This document shows, one piece after another, positions 32,428 to 44,300 of a stretch of DNA of 64,000 bases. The position numbers and the translations under genes are program-made. Origin of the DNA: Hepsetus odoe (taxonomy: Eukaryota; Chordata; Actinopteri; Characiformes; Hepsetidae); NCBI GenBank assembly GCA_017165825.1, contig CM029383.1:5384998-5448997 (forward strand). Direction: 5' to 3'. The notes beneath the pieces are model-generated. The model ran no database searches, was not told the origin of the DNA, and saw only the letters and a list, made by a program, of their open reading frames with translations. Each line of letters opens with the position of its first letter. Position 1 is the stretch's first letter.

Positions 32428-32780
32428 CTCAGGACTCGATGTTGTTTTCGAGAAGAAGAAGGGGGAAAAATAAAAAGGGAAAAGAAAGAAATGGTAGCAG
32501 TTTGAAGAGGGGGTAGCTCCCCTGTCCGTTCACAGCTCCTCCGAGTAATATAACAACAGTAATCCGGGTCGGGAGGGTTCGCTCTTCTTCCTCCTCACTG
32601 CAAACATGAAGGCTGGAGGGAGGTAAACATTCCCCGCCGCTGCTCTCCGCCGGGGCTGCTTTCCGGGACGGCGGCGTGTGAGAGGCTGATTTCGGGGGAA
32701 TATTTAGTGCGGCGGCGGCCGAGGAGGAGGAGGAGGGGGGAAGAAAGAGAGGAGAAAACCCTGAAAGACTATTGACGCGG
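32130..32780 (-). promoter_or_regulatory. nipbl CpG-island promoter and non-coding exon 1
   Basis: A strong CpG island (many cgcg, ccgcgg and ggcggc words at 32180-32410 and 32630-32730) in an otherwise AT-rich window, as expected for a housekeeping promoter. A minus-strand donor GTAAAT at 32422-32427 ends exon 1, which therefore begins at 32428 and extends upward. The transcription start is probably between about 32550 and 32750. No TATA box was seen, consistent with dispersed CpG-type initiation. Confidence 0.7.
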
Positions 32781-32989
32781 TGATAAAAGGATCCACTCAG
32801 ACACTCTCCCCCCTTCTCTGGCAGAACAAAATGCCGACCGGAAGCGCTGCTGCAGGAATGACTCCCTCCACCGGCGCCACACCGACCAGCAGCGAGGCGC
32901 TGCTAATGCCTGAGCCCAACTTCACAACCTGCACAGCCCCGCACACCTTCTACCTCCAGCCGACCATCTTCTTCATGTGGACGCACACG

Positions 32990-33820
32990 AAAGACCGAGA
33001 GAGGCCCCGACTCCAAGACCAGGAACCTTCCTCTGTCCACACTGAAGACCCTCTTCCTGAGTGTTTTTCACCCTCTCTCGGCTTCATACCTCTTATTTTA
33101 GATCTGCTACCAAGAGAACTTTACACTCTTATATGATCAAGAACGGAAACCCTCCTTTGCACACATTGCAGACCCTATTCCTACCTCTCAGCCTCATATC
33201 TCTTATCTTAGGTCATATATAAAGGAACCACACATTGTTTTGTGATCATGACCTGAAACCCTCCTTCGCCCACATTGAAGACACTTCTCTTCAGTGTGAG
33301 AAAGGTCTTCATATCTGAAGGAACCACACACCGTTTTGTCATCAAGGACTTTGGATCTCCCATGCCCACACTGATACCCCTCTTCTTTAGTGTTTTTACA
33401 CCCGTTTCTGTCGATGTCTCCTATTTTAGGTGTGTTACTAAAAGTACCACACTGTATTTTGTGACCAAGACCTGGCGTCCTCCTCTGTGACGCTCTTCCT
33501 TAGTGTTTTCATCCTTGTCTCTTGTTTTAGGTCTGATTGTAAAGGAACCACACTCTGTTTTGTGATCAAGATCTGAAACCCACCTCTGCCCCCACTGAAG
33601 ACCCTCTTCCTTAGTGTTTTTACACCCGTTTCAGGTCGTATCTCTTATTTTAGGTCTGACACTAAAGGTACCAGGCACTGTTTTGTGAAACAGTCCTCTG
33701 CCCACATCGAAGACTTTCTTTAGGGCAGGGTTCATATTTCTATCTCTTAGTTTAGGTCTGGTGAGAAGGAACCACACACTGTTTTTTGATCATCAGTGTG
33801 TTCACATCCCACTCCATGCT
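32990..33820. repeat. Diverged ~110-bp tandem repeat next to the nipbl promoter
   Basis: About seven to eight imperfect copies in direct order. Each has the shared phrases 'cccacattgaagaccctcttc', 'ttagtgtttttacacccg', 'tctcttattttaggtctg' and 'aaaggaaccacacactgttt', then 'tgatcaagacctgaaaccctcc'. The 'gatcaagacctg' phrase or its variants start at about 33018, 33136, 33243, 33340, 33462, 33563, 33686 and 33788, giving spacings of about 97-123 bp. Copies differ by many substitutions and some partial deletions. The frame across 32780-33136 is a product of this repeat and promoter sequence. Confidence 0.8.
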
Positions 33821-33883
33821 GCACTTTCATGCCTCTGCACATTTCGAATTTTAAGTTAAAGACTGTATTTACAGTTATATTTG

Positions 33884-33922
33884 CGGCATTTAGCAGACAC
33901 TCTTATCCAAAGCGACTTCCAT
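33884..33922 (+). repeat. Fragment of a fish SINE/LINE 3' tail
   Basis: The phrase catttagcagacactcttat followed by ccaaagcgactt is a well-known 3' end of fish retroposons. A related antisense-type piece (gtaagttgctttggataaaa) occurs at about 56927-56946. Confidence 0.5.
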
Positions 33923-34297
33923 GTCCTAAAGTTTAGATGATTAAGGCCCCAATTAGCGCTATACATTGGGCTGAATGTATCCGTGATGCTATACGGGCCT
34001 TTCTAAGCTTTAAAACAGATTTTTGTCCATTTCTGAACGACAGTTTTCATATTGCGAAATCCTTGGCAGCGAATTAGTTAGGTACTTGTCCCCATAATCA
34101 GAAAGGTGGGTGAGTTCGAGGTCCAGACCAGAAGATGCACTTAAGGTACTGCACTCCCAACACAGGTCCAGAAAAGTACACATGGTACATGTTAAGAAGA
34201 TGTCTGATACGTATCGGTGAATTATGTCAGGAACATTTCTGAGAACTTTTTTTTTCTGCACTGTTCAGTTTGTAGTTTTTTTAAATCAAAAATTCCT

Positions 34298-34470
34298 GGT
34301 GACCTTGTGGTCAATGACTTGGCCTTGTGATCTGAAGGTCATGGGCTTGAGTCTCAGGTCATTAAGTTACCATTGAAAGATACTTTCCCCCAACACTGCT
34401 CTCTGGGTGCTGGGTGTATGTCTGCTGTGCTGTTTGTGCAGTAAAAAAAATAATTCCCTGCTCTGATCAC
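34298..34470 (+). repeat. tRNA-derived SINE, family A (diverged)
   Basis: Head-like segment with an A-box-like tggtcaatgactt region and a B-box-like gggcttgagtctc, followed by the body phrase cccaacactgctctctgggtgc. The copy is diverged and lacks a clean tail. Confidence 0.45.
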
Positions 34471-34639
34471 CTGCTGCTTGCACAAAAACTATAGTGATTA
34501 TATGTTTATATGTTTGCCCTGTGTACATATTTGAATACCTCCACAAACCATTGGCTTTGTCCTTCCATCAATTGTCTGATTTGCTTAATCTAATAAGGGT
34601 TACTAGAGCCTTTCTCAGGACTTGAAGTATGAAAGGCAC

Positions 34640-34775
34640 AGAAACACCTTGGACGGGTGGCCAGTCCGTCACTGAGCAGACATGCTCACATCTAAGGGAA
34701 GGGGGGAGATCTACAGAAAGATCCAGGTTGCCCAAAAAAGATTCAAACCCAGAGCCCAGTATATGGAAATACTGC
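34640..34775 (-). repeat. SINE/LINE-derived fragment, antisense
   Basis: The phrase ccttggacgggtggccagtc followed by cgtcactgagcagacatgctcac is the reverse complement of the ctggccacccgtccaggg tail used by several fish SINE families. It ends in a B-box-like segment (attcaaacccagagccc). Confidence 0.4.
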
Positions 34776-35439
34776 TAACAACTTTTCCATAGAAGCTTGG
34801 CTGGTGGCAAGTGCAAACTGTATAAATTTTACTTTTACCACCTACTTTTTCATTTTTCTCTCTCTTCATTTATGGTGTTTCTTTTGCGGATTGTGTGCCA
34901 TTTTCTTATATAAATGCTGCTGTTTCTATGTGTAGATTTTATTAGTAATTCCGAGTTTTAAATCATTGCCCACCTGCACTGTGCAGCTTCATGCTGTAGC
35001 TGCGCTTAAGTCCAATCTTGAGCATGAAATAAGGACCATGCTCCAGTAATGCTCTCTACCCAGCTCTGCTCAACTAGTCCAGACAGTCTAAGAAGCCAAA
35101 TGTATAATATAGTATGGTTTTGAAAGTTTTTTTTTAAGGCCAGCATCAATTGGGATCTTGACCTTGAGGAAAATTAATTAATTAATTTGTGTCGTGGCGC
35201 TAGAACTTCTGTAAAATGGGCATGACAAGGAAAATCCAGAAACACAGTCTCAAAAGCAAATTCACATATAATCATATGTTGACTAATTAAACTGGCTACC
35301 AATGCCATTTGGACGATGTCTTCTGAATGGCATAATCATAATATGAAATGAAAAATGTGGAGGAGCAGCAAAACTTTTTACATTCATCCCCTAAAGAAAA
35401 AAAGATGCACAATCTCTCTCTCTCACTTTCAAAGCCTAT

Positions 35440-35525
35440 TGTCCTAATTACGGTTGCCGTCAGCAATTAGGACCGTCCCGCCTGGGAATCAAACCCTGGA
35501 CCTTCTCGCTGGGAGGTGTCAGCCT
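35440..35525 (-). repeat. tRNA-derived SINE, family B fragment, antisense
   Basis: The reverse complement reads gaaggtccagggtttgattc and then ccaggcgggacggtcct, nearly the same as the family B head at 38.4 kb. Only the head is present. Confidence 0.5.
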
Positions 35526-36219
35526 GACTTCTTGAATAAGAATGTTGTCTTTCATTGTTAACCCAAACTTGGCGGTTATATTTGTGGTCGATCTTTTTGT
35601 AGAGCTTTTTAAATCCACAGCCGTTCAAAAATATCCATTTTCTGTGAAATCATGCTCCATGCAGTCTGCACTTTCTCACATTTGAAAACACCAACTGTCC
35701 TTTACATTGTGGGAATATTTCATGATGAATGGATCAATAGAAAAAAATAAAAGGGATTTCAAAAATATGTAAGAAGACCTAGATTAACGATGTTTTTATC
35801 TTCTCCTGTAAAGGGCTTTGTTCGTGCAATTAACATGTTATTTTGTACTTTATTATTTGATTAATCATTTTAAGACTTCTGAAGTAGTTTCATGAGTTTG
35901 AAAATGCTTGGGGTGAGTGGGTTAAATGCTATTTTACATTCATTATGATAAATCTGTGCGGAAACATTCTTTGCCCTTCTAAATACATACATTTTTCTTT
36001 ATTGTAATAATAATAATTCTGAATGACCAGTGAAATCTAATCAATTAGGCTGACCTAAAAGAGAGAGATTTTTAAATCTTTTTAATAGAAGTGCTTGGAC
36101 CCCGTCATCTCTTCATGTGGACGTGCTTGTGTTCAGATTCAGGTTTTTAAAACAGCTCAACAGCGCCCTCTTTCGGGACGATGTCAGTGGTGCAATACAC
36201 AGGAACTGCCACTTTCCTG

Positions 36220-36432
36220 AACTGTAGAGTAGAGTAGAGTAGAGTAGAGTAATCTTTTATTATCCCACGAATGGGAAATTTGGGCGTTACAGGGCTCTTA
36301 TAAAAGTGACAGATGTACAGAAAAGGAATAGAAAAAAATATATAAAAATATAGAGATATAAAGAAAGAGGAACAAGTACAGGAGCTATAAATAATAAATA
36401 ATAAATTATCTATCTATATCTATATCTATCTA

Positions 36433-36500
<68 letters not shown>

Positions 36501-36815
36501 CTAAGAGAGAATTAGGTGACCATATATACAGTACACAGTAAAAATACATGGTAATAAATAAGTTTTAAATAAATATAAATAAACAAGTAGCAAAATATAA
36601 GAGTAATAATAATAAATGTAATAATAATAATAATATACAATAATAATATATAATATAATATATAATAATATATAATTATAAAACAAGCAATGTAATGTTA
36701 TGATGATGAGTTGTGGAGTCTTATTGCTGCAGGTAGGAATGACCTGCGGTAGCGTTCTTTCTTACACTGTGGGTGTAAGAGTCTGCTGCTGAACGAGCTG
36801 CTCAGTGCTCGTTAA
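36220..36815. repeat. Interspersed repeat with AGAGT, TATC and TA microsatellites
   Basis: Starts with five or six agagt units (36222-36252), then ttttattatcccacgaatgg and gaaatttgg, a phrase common at the end of fish retroposons. In the middle is a (TATC)n/(TA)n run (36408-36500) and AT-only sequence to about 36680. It closes with gacctgcggtagcgttcttt and a ctgctgctgaacgagctgctcagtg block that usually accompanies the same repeat. The class (non-LTR retrotransposon-derived) is an inference. Confidence 0.5.
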
Positions 36816-36946
36816 AAATGCAAAAATGGCAATACTGATAAATGGAAAAGGCACATAAAATGCAGAGTTGATTTTAAACTATATAAAACAATGAATTATC
36901 ACAATATTATTTTCAATCAGCAGAAATAGTACTATTCATCAATTAA

Positions 36947-37140
36947 GGGGCAGCAGCACTAGGCCCCAGGATCAAGGTCAAGGGTTCGAGTTCTGGACCA
37001 GTTGGTTGCCCCGAGGAACCCTTGTGCAAGGTATTGTCCCTATCACTGCTCCCTGGGCGCCTCCTGCTGCACGGGGTGTGTGAGCATTTCTTTGCGTCTC
37101 ACGGTGTGCTGTGTTTAACAAATAGTCACTTTCACTTAAC
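36947..37140 (+). repeat. tRNA-derived SINE, family A (near full length)
   Basis: Plus-strand copy: damaged head, B box ggttcgagttctg, body ggttgccccgaggaaccctt and tatcactgctccctgggcgc, and the tail ending aatagtcactttcactt. The A box is damaged (gcactaggcccc). Confidence 0.65.
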
Positions 37141-38380
37141 ATTGCAATTAAATGTTAATCATCATGGTATTATTTTTGCCCTCTTATTGCCCTCATTATT
37201 TTTGAACCATGACTTTAAATCCTACATGAGAAACAGCAGTTATTACAACTATCTAGTGGTATTAAAGGGTTTATGTTTTTTTCAAAAGTTTAAATGTAAT
37301 TTTATGTCCATTTACCAGCCTGTGCTTTATATATTTACAACTAATATATCTATAAATAAAGTCTTCTCTGATCGGCTGCTCTGCATTGACATCCACTCAA
37401 AAAGCAGTTCAGACTTACGTGTTCATTGTGAAAGGCATCATGAGGTTCAATAGTAATGGATTACATGTAGTTGGATTACATAATCAGAGTACAAAACATA
37501 AGTGACTGAAAAATGTCTAATTAGATTACAGATTACAGTTGCTGTAAAGGATTACTTTATGATATTTTTTGGATTAGATCACATGAAGAACAGATGGCAG
37601 ATTTACAATGAAACACACATGAGCTTCTCTTTGTGGTGCGGGAACAATGCTGAGTCGAGATGTCAAATTTAAACAGCAGCAGTCCTCCGCCTGTCCCAAG
37701 TGTAGATGTGTGTGTGACCCTGCTGGCTTTAGATAACTGGGAAGGCGTACAGGATGTGGGAGGGACAGGACAGTAGGGAGATTAGGGAGAGGGAGGGTAA
37801 AGCAGTGAAAGCGTCTTTGTTTAAAATGAAAAAATACAGCACGTCTGTAAGACAGATTCTTACAGCAGCATGTTTTTGCTAGGCAGGTTGCCAGTTTGGT
37901 CAACGGTGATTTTACTCATATGTTTAGATTTTTTAGTGGTGATTTACAGCCTCGATAGTTAGGACAAGCAGCTAAGAAAGTGAGCGAGTGAGTGAGTGAG
38001 TGGAGATTTACATTTTATTTGTATTTTTAATATTTTGAGAGGTTTTTTGAAAAATGTTGAACCTCCCTATGTTAATTTTTAGTATAAGGTGCATAGTGTC
38101 AACGTTTGATATGGAAGTAAAACAAAAGTCATTGGAGATCACATTTTTTTAAATGAGTTTTATAAATTGCCATTTCATTTTTAATCATTGTCTACTTTGT
38201 CTACCACAACTGTGTTAAATGAATTCAATAGATTAATAGATTAATTTCTATGAGTGGACAATGTGGTTTTGCATGATGTGGGTTTTTTAAACTCACAAAT
38301 AAACTTCTGAATATCTCAGGATGGAAAGCTCAAATTCCTACTACAAATTTTTGAAGATTTTTTCTTAAACAGTATCTGTA

Positions 38381-38645
38381 TGAGGGCTGCAGTGGTGTAG
38401 TGGGTAGAGCTGTTGCCTCACAGTGAGAAGGTCCTGGGTTTGATTCCCAGGTGGGACGGTCCTGGTCCTTTCTGTGTGGAGTTTGCATTTTCTCCTTGTT
38501 TCTTAGAGAGCTCTGGTTTTGTCCCACTATCCAAAGAAATGCCCATCAGGTGGACACCCAGGGTGTTTCCTCACCTTTTACCTTCTGAGAGCTTATGTGA
38601 ACCTACTTAGGACAAGTGGCTATGAAACTGAGTGAGTGAGTGAAA
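38381..38645 (+). repeat. tRNA-derived SINE, family B (near full length)
   Basis: The clearest family B copy: A-box-like tggtgtagtgggtagagctg, then gaaggtcctgggtttgattc (B box), ctttctgtgtggagtttgca, a degraded middle, and a tail ggacaagtggctatgaaact followed by (GAGT)n. It defines the family used to recognise the copies at 3.3, 55.0 and 60.0 kb. Confidence 0.65.
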
Positions 38646-39286
38646 GAGAGTATGAGGATGGGAATTTAGGTTTGGTTATTCTGCTGTTCTGAAGCTTGAA
38701 CACGAAGCAATGAGACACCATATTTACACAAATAAGGAAAATAAGTTGTTCACTCCACTGAGTAACCAAAAGGCCTTGGATGAGGTCTCCATGATCTCCT
38801 CTCTGATGTAGTAATGATTAACTTTGAACTGTCCCATGGATTGATGGGGTCAGTAGTTGAAGTGGAGAGCTGGTTGTGCTGAAGTTGTCCACCAGAGGGC
38901 AGCAGAAGCCCATTGTTCCAGCAAGGAAACCAGATCAAATATTTTTGAGTCACTTCAATTACTAAAGGGGGCAAAAGGCCACCCTTAATTGGAGCAGGAG
39001 CAGAGAAAGAAGATAATAACAGTGAAACAGTGGAGGATGTTTTTTGGCACCTTTTTTGCACTGAAAACTTGTACTTGCATGGACCCTCCCACCAATCATT
39101 TATTCATTTTAAGCTTATTTTTGGCCTACATCTCCGAACTACTGCAAAAGAACATCTCCGACACAATTTGAGATAATTTTATGGAATTACTTTCTCTGAG
39201 GGGTATTTAGGCAGTGGGGAAATTATAAATATACTATTTATACTATAGACTATCGCTGAATTTCATACAAAGTCAAATATCAATCA

Positions 39287-39343
39287 ATCGATCTATCTAT
39301 CGATCTATCTATCTGTCTGTCTGTCTGTCTGGCTGTCTATTTA

Positions 39344-39393
<50 letters not shown>

Positions 39394-39396
39394 TTT
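39287..39396 (+). repeat. Compound microsatellite (ATCT)n-(GTCT)n-(GT)n
   Basis: Directly readable: tetranucleotide units ATCT then GTCT, followed by about 25 GT units with a few interruptions. A short (TATAT) run follows at about 39420-39445. Confidence 0.9.
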
Positions 39397-39514
39397 GTGT
39401 TTAATGTGATTAACCAGTCCATTATATTATATTATATTATATTATATATTATATTTCCATTTACATCCATTACTGCTATTTAAAAAGTAAAAAAAACAAA
39501 CAAACAGCGCATGT

Positions 39515-41344
39515 CTTTTTTGTCCATTTTATTCAAAACTATATATACCATAGCCAAACCTACAGTTTCTTTTATCCCATATAGTTTTTACATCACACAC
39601 TGATTTTATGTATGTGAACCTAAGGGCAAACATCCAGCAAGATGAAAATCACCCCAATAAACACAACACAAAAAAGAAAATGCAGAATCACAGTTTCCAT
39701 TTGAGTGAGTTAGTATACAGTCAGCGCAGTTGCAATGTTGGAGTTCAATTTCCTGCCTCTCTCGTACCAATAAAAAGCTCGGACACGCTCTCAGGAGACT
39801 TCAAGTAAACATTCTTTCACAGTATCTACAATTAATCAAAGCATCTACATATATCATAATATTCACTATTAATGTGTGAAGCAGAAGTATAATCTTTCCA
39901 TATGTTTTCTCACTTGCTACCAAGACGTCCTATAGAACGATAGAAATCTGCTTTGTAATCAATATGTTTATCAAAAATGTCAACAATCTGACTCTTCCAG
40001 CATTAAAAAGAAAAAAAAAAGTACAATACAGGAACTTCGTGGAGGACTGAATATACCAAATAAGCCAAATGCTTATAAAGCTAGTCACAGTTGACTACTG
40101 GCTTCAAACACAGTGGCTTTTTTTTGGAGTCTCGGAGAAAGCAATGGACTCCACTGAAAGAAAGTAGTGGGCATTAAGGAGTGTTTGTGAACGAGTGGCT
40201 GTTAGGAACCCAAAACCTATTAACTGGGACAAAGTATCAGACATGAAAGCTGCAATATTGGTCAGAATCCTCCTAAGCCTCCAGCACGCTATATATCATC
40301 TTATCGGTCCGAATCACCAAACACCATCCTCTCGATGTGTTAATTTGTGCAGCTTTGTAAAAATAGATAACATCATTGGATAATGACCTCTGATGTGGCA
40401 CACACCTTCTAAGTTCGATTCAGGAAAAACATTGTTTTAACTGTTCTTGGCCATCTTACTTTACTTCTCCAAACCATCATCAATACATTACCTTCAGATT
40501 CCAGCTTTCATTTAACCATTTCCAAGCACTTCCCAATATAGATTTGAATAAAAAGTTATATTTTCACATACTATGATGATGTTCAGTTCCTGACATTGGC
40601 CCCGGGTTATTGACCAGTGCAAAACACTGAATTAACAAACTCACACATACTTTAACTAAACATGTAACACAAAAGGGGATGACGAAGAAAATAAGTAGCC
40701 AATGAAAAACAGGAATAACAGTCATTACACACTGATAAAAGTGACATTTACATGAATTAAATGCGTAGGTCATTTCCAAATGTTTAAAGTATGTCAACAA
40801 TTTTGTCACAATTACAGCCAAATGGAATCAAAGAGATATTACAGCCTAACATGTTATTCGTTAAACGATTCTGTAGCAAAACACTGCAATTTGAAAGAAT
40901 CAACCATTTTGGATTTTTTGCCTTTCTTCTGTCACTACAATCTCAAGCGTGTATGTCAGATCCATGAGTTCATCCATCCAGATGCTGCAGATGTGATATT
41001 CAGATTTTCTAGCACCTTCTTCTAGAGCCCATCTTTAAGCTACTTCACCAGAAGGAGGTTTCTTAGGCTTGAAATCACTGTTAAGACTGTTCTGCAACCA
41101 CCATAGGAGGTAAGTAGGCATATTTACAACAGATGCAACGAGACGGTTATTCCCTTTATTCTAACAAGAATGCCTTTAACCAAGACATTTAATAGATTTA
41201 TTCACGTGGAAATGAAATGCACATTTCAATCAAATAAAACCTTTTTTCAGTGCATAAGCTCAAGCTCATACGCCCAACCCCACACACATACACACCCAAA
41301 GAAAATCCCTGCCTGGGCATGAGCTACTAGAGGACTGGGAGTCA
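39515..41344 (-). other. slc1a3 3' UTR (probable)
   Basis: Non-coding sequence directly after the slc1a3 stop. Minus-strand AATAAA signals occur at 41197-41202, 41155-41160 and 39528-39533. The last would give a 3' UTR of about 1.8 kb, close to the long 3' UTR of mammalian SLC1A3. No SINE or transposon interrupts this stretch, unlike the flanking spacer, which supports its being transcribed exon. Confidence 0.5.
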
Positions 41345-44300
41345 CTACATCTTGGTTTCGCTGTCTGGAGGCTTCTCATTCTCATATTCGTTCTCTTGAG
41401 GGATCATCTGGTAAGGCTTCTTCACTTCATTCTCCTCTACAACAGAGTCTCCCAACTCCACATCACCATTCTGCAGCTCGTCCTTCGACAGGAACTCTAT
41501 AATACCCGCTCCTATTGAATCTCCCAGCACGTTGGTCGTAGTGCGCAGTCGGTCACTGTAGGCCACATCAATTCAGAGAACATATAAGAAGACAATATGT
41601 TAATATAGGTCAAAGCACCTAAGATCTGTGGACTTATATGATGATCAACATGGTCTACTATTAGTGTAAGACATCAGTAGCTGGTTTCTGACCTCACAAA
41701 AATTCTGGGGTGTCTATATTTGGGTAGTGAAGCACTCTTGACCTTGCAATAACACTGACATGTGTAAACACCCCAATAACCTCAGTCAAACCACCAACAC
41801 TCCCTGCCAGTCACTGCTGCGCCGAGAATGGCCCGCTCCCCAAACCAGGTGCAAATTTCTGTGAAAAGCTATGATAACTTTCTTTTCAGTTTATCCATCC
41901 CAGTTTAGGAGGATCTAATTAGCTGTGTAATTTATGGTAAGGGGATCCTATTTGCAATGACTAATTTGGCTAACCTAATTACGTTTCTATGTTAAAACCA
42001 ATTGAAATTACATGAAATTTGCTGGGGGAAAAAATAGAGCAAGACCCAGGAGCTTACATAAGTGTGTCAGCAGGGTAGATACAGAACTAAAGACAGAAGT
42101 AATGCAGGAAGTTTTCAGAGGAAAGCTGAAGTTATCTGATATGATATGATGTTGTCCATTCAACACAACAACACATCTAGCAGGTCAGGAAGAGACTGAA
42201 TGGACTGAAATGTGAAAGGAGGAAAACACGCACTCACAGGAACCAATCGACTGCAATGATGAGGGTGATATCATCGGTAGGAAGTCCTACAGAGGTCAGC
42301 ACAATCACCATGGTGACCAGACCAGCCTGAGGGATTCCAGCTGCTCCGATACTGGCAGCAGTGGCCGTAATGCTACAGCATGAGAGACAGAAGCACTTAT
42401 TCAAATGTCCTGGGACTGCAATATTAAACAAATGACACCTACTTATGCCTTTAACAGCAACTGACTTAAGCCTATATTTCATATATTATTATGAAAGGCT
42501 TATTTCAACTAATGTCAGTTGCATAAAGGCTGCTTTCTTGCTTATATTAGAAATTCTATTGATCATTTTGTTGTAAAATGAATAGAAAAACAGGATATTG
42601 CTTAACATTTTACTCAAGGGCAATGTTCATGAGGCTACACAATGCCTACAAAAACATGACCCGACCACAACGTTAACACTTGGATGCAGGATGTATGAGT
42701 CGGGCACATAATGACCCATGTGCAACATTCAATAATTAATGTATATTTGTATTTATTAATGTGTATTATGTATATTCAGATGTTGCCTCACAAAAGATCT
42801 CCTTCTATAAAGTTCTGACCAATATTCGTTGTTATGCTGTCCTATTTCGATTACAAATAGGTGACCAACCTTGAAAACTTGAAGATGTCGGAAAAAATGA
42901 AAAAACAATATAGAATTTTCATGAACAAGACTAGGACAATGTCTATGGAGTCCATTCTCTTTCACTGCTTGTGGAGGTTCTGTTCATGAAAGACATCCAG
43001 TTAAAACCATGTATGAAAAAAACAAATGCTTCAAAGAAATGATTCCCACCTTATTGTTATGATCTGCCCGAAGTTCATGTCCATGTTGTTAACCTGGGCA
43101 ATAAAAATAGCTGCTAATGCCTCGTACAGTGCCGTTCCATCCATGTTAATGGTGGCACCCACCGGCAACACAAACCGGGTCACTCGTTTATCAACTTTGT
43201 TGTTCTCCTCTAAGCACTTGAATGTGATGGGCAGAGTGGCTGAACTGAAAAAGGCAAAGGAAGACAAAGAAGATGTGAGTTTTAAACATGGGCCTTTGAG
43301 GCATTTAATCTGAGAGGTTGCTCTTAGGTCTTACCTGGACGACGTTCCCAGGGCAGTGATGAGGGCCTGCAATAAGCCAGTGATGAAGATGAAAGGGTTC
43401 TTCCTTGTGATGACAAAGTAGAGGGTGGGCAGTATAACCATGCCATGGATGAGGAGTCCTATGATTACTGTTATAGTATACATGCCTAGTTGCCCTCCCA
43501 TTTCAGTGATGTCGTCCATCTCCACAATTTTACCAGCAATCAAGAAGAGGATACCAACTGGTGCATACCTTCAAGGGGAAAGAGTGTTTAAAAAAAAGAT
43601 AATCTCACTTTTAAAAGGCTCCTCAATGACCATTACTTTTCAGAAATGCACAATGTTTTCAGGGTTAATCCAAATCCCAACCCTGCCGATCCCACATTTT
43701 AGCACTTTGTCTTATCTAGCACGCTTGATTCAACACATTAACTAATTAAGTAAAGGCTGTGCAAGGCCTGTAGAGTAGGGAAAACACAAAAATCGAGATC
43801 AGTGTGGGTTTTTCCCTTGATTAGATGTATGTGTGAATGGAAAACAGAATTCCCAAGGATTCAAAGTGATCCCACAACATGCACAATTGGGCTTTTAAAA
43901 TTCTGTTGCAGTAGGTGCTGTTGCTAAACTCTACAGCTCTGATGAATATCAAGGTAATCACCACACCCAACCTCTCTTTGACCTGTTAGGACAGTTTCGG
44001 TCTATTTAAGTCAGTTCAATGGACCCTATGAAAGATCTTCCCACTCCCACTCCCAGTCTTACACATTATAACACTCACCACATGATGATAGCAACCAAGC
44101 GCATGATGGCTTCATTGAGGGAGTCAAAGAAGTCCCTGAGGGCTTGGCCCTCCTCTTTCATATTTCCAATGATGAGGCCAAAGCACATGGAGAACACCAC
44201 CAGCCCTAAAGCATTGACACCATTGGTGGTGCCAGAAATCGGGATAATCTCTTCACGGGCAATCTCTTGAGTGGCGTTGGTCAAGTTAAATATGCTGTCA

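Larger units (their letters stand above)
32781..39514. other. Spacer between the nipbl promoter and the slc1a3 3' end
   Basis: About 6.7 kb with no recognisable gene. It contains a diverged tandem repeat (32990-33820), several SINE/LINE pieces (33.9, 34.3, 34.7, 35.5, 36.2-36.8, 36.9-37.1, 38.4 kb) and AT and GT microsatellites. The stretches 34800-35430, 35530-36200 and 37150-38380 show nothing I can identify. Confidence 0.65.

Noticed and set aside
32780..33136. 118-codon plus-strand frame beginning near the nipbl promoter
   Set aside because: It runs from CpG-island flank into the degenerate tandem repeat; no similarity is recognised and the frame is not kept in later repeat units.
32990..33820. 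CRISPR-like array
   Set aside because: Repeats are long, degenerate and directly adjoining with no unique spacers, and the genome is a vertebrate's.
36408..36500. AT palindrome as a replication origin or cruciform
   Set aside because: Plain TATC/TA microsatellite inside an interspersed repeat; no further evidence.
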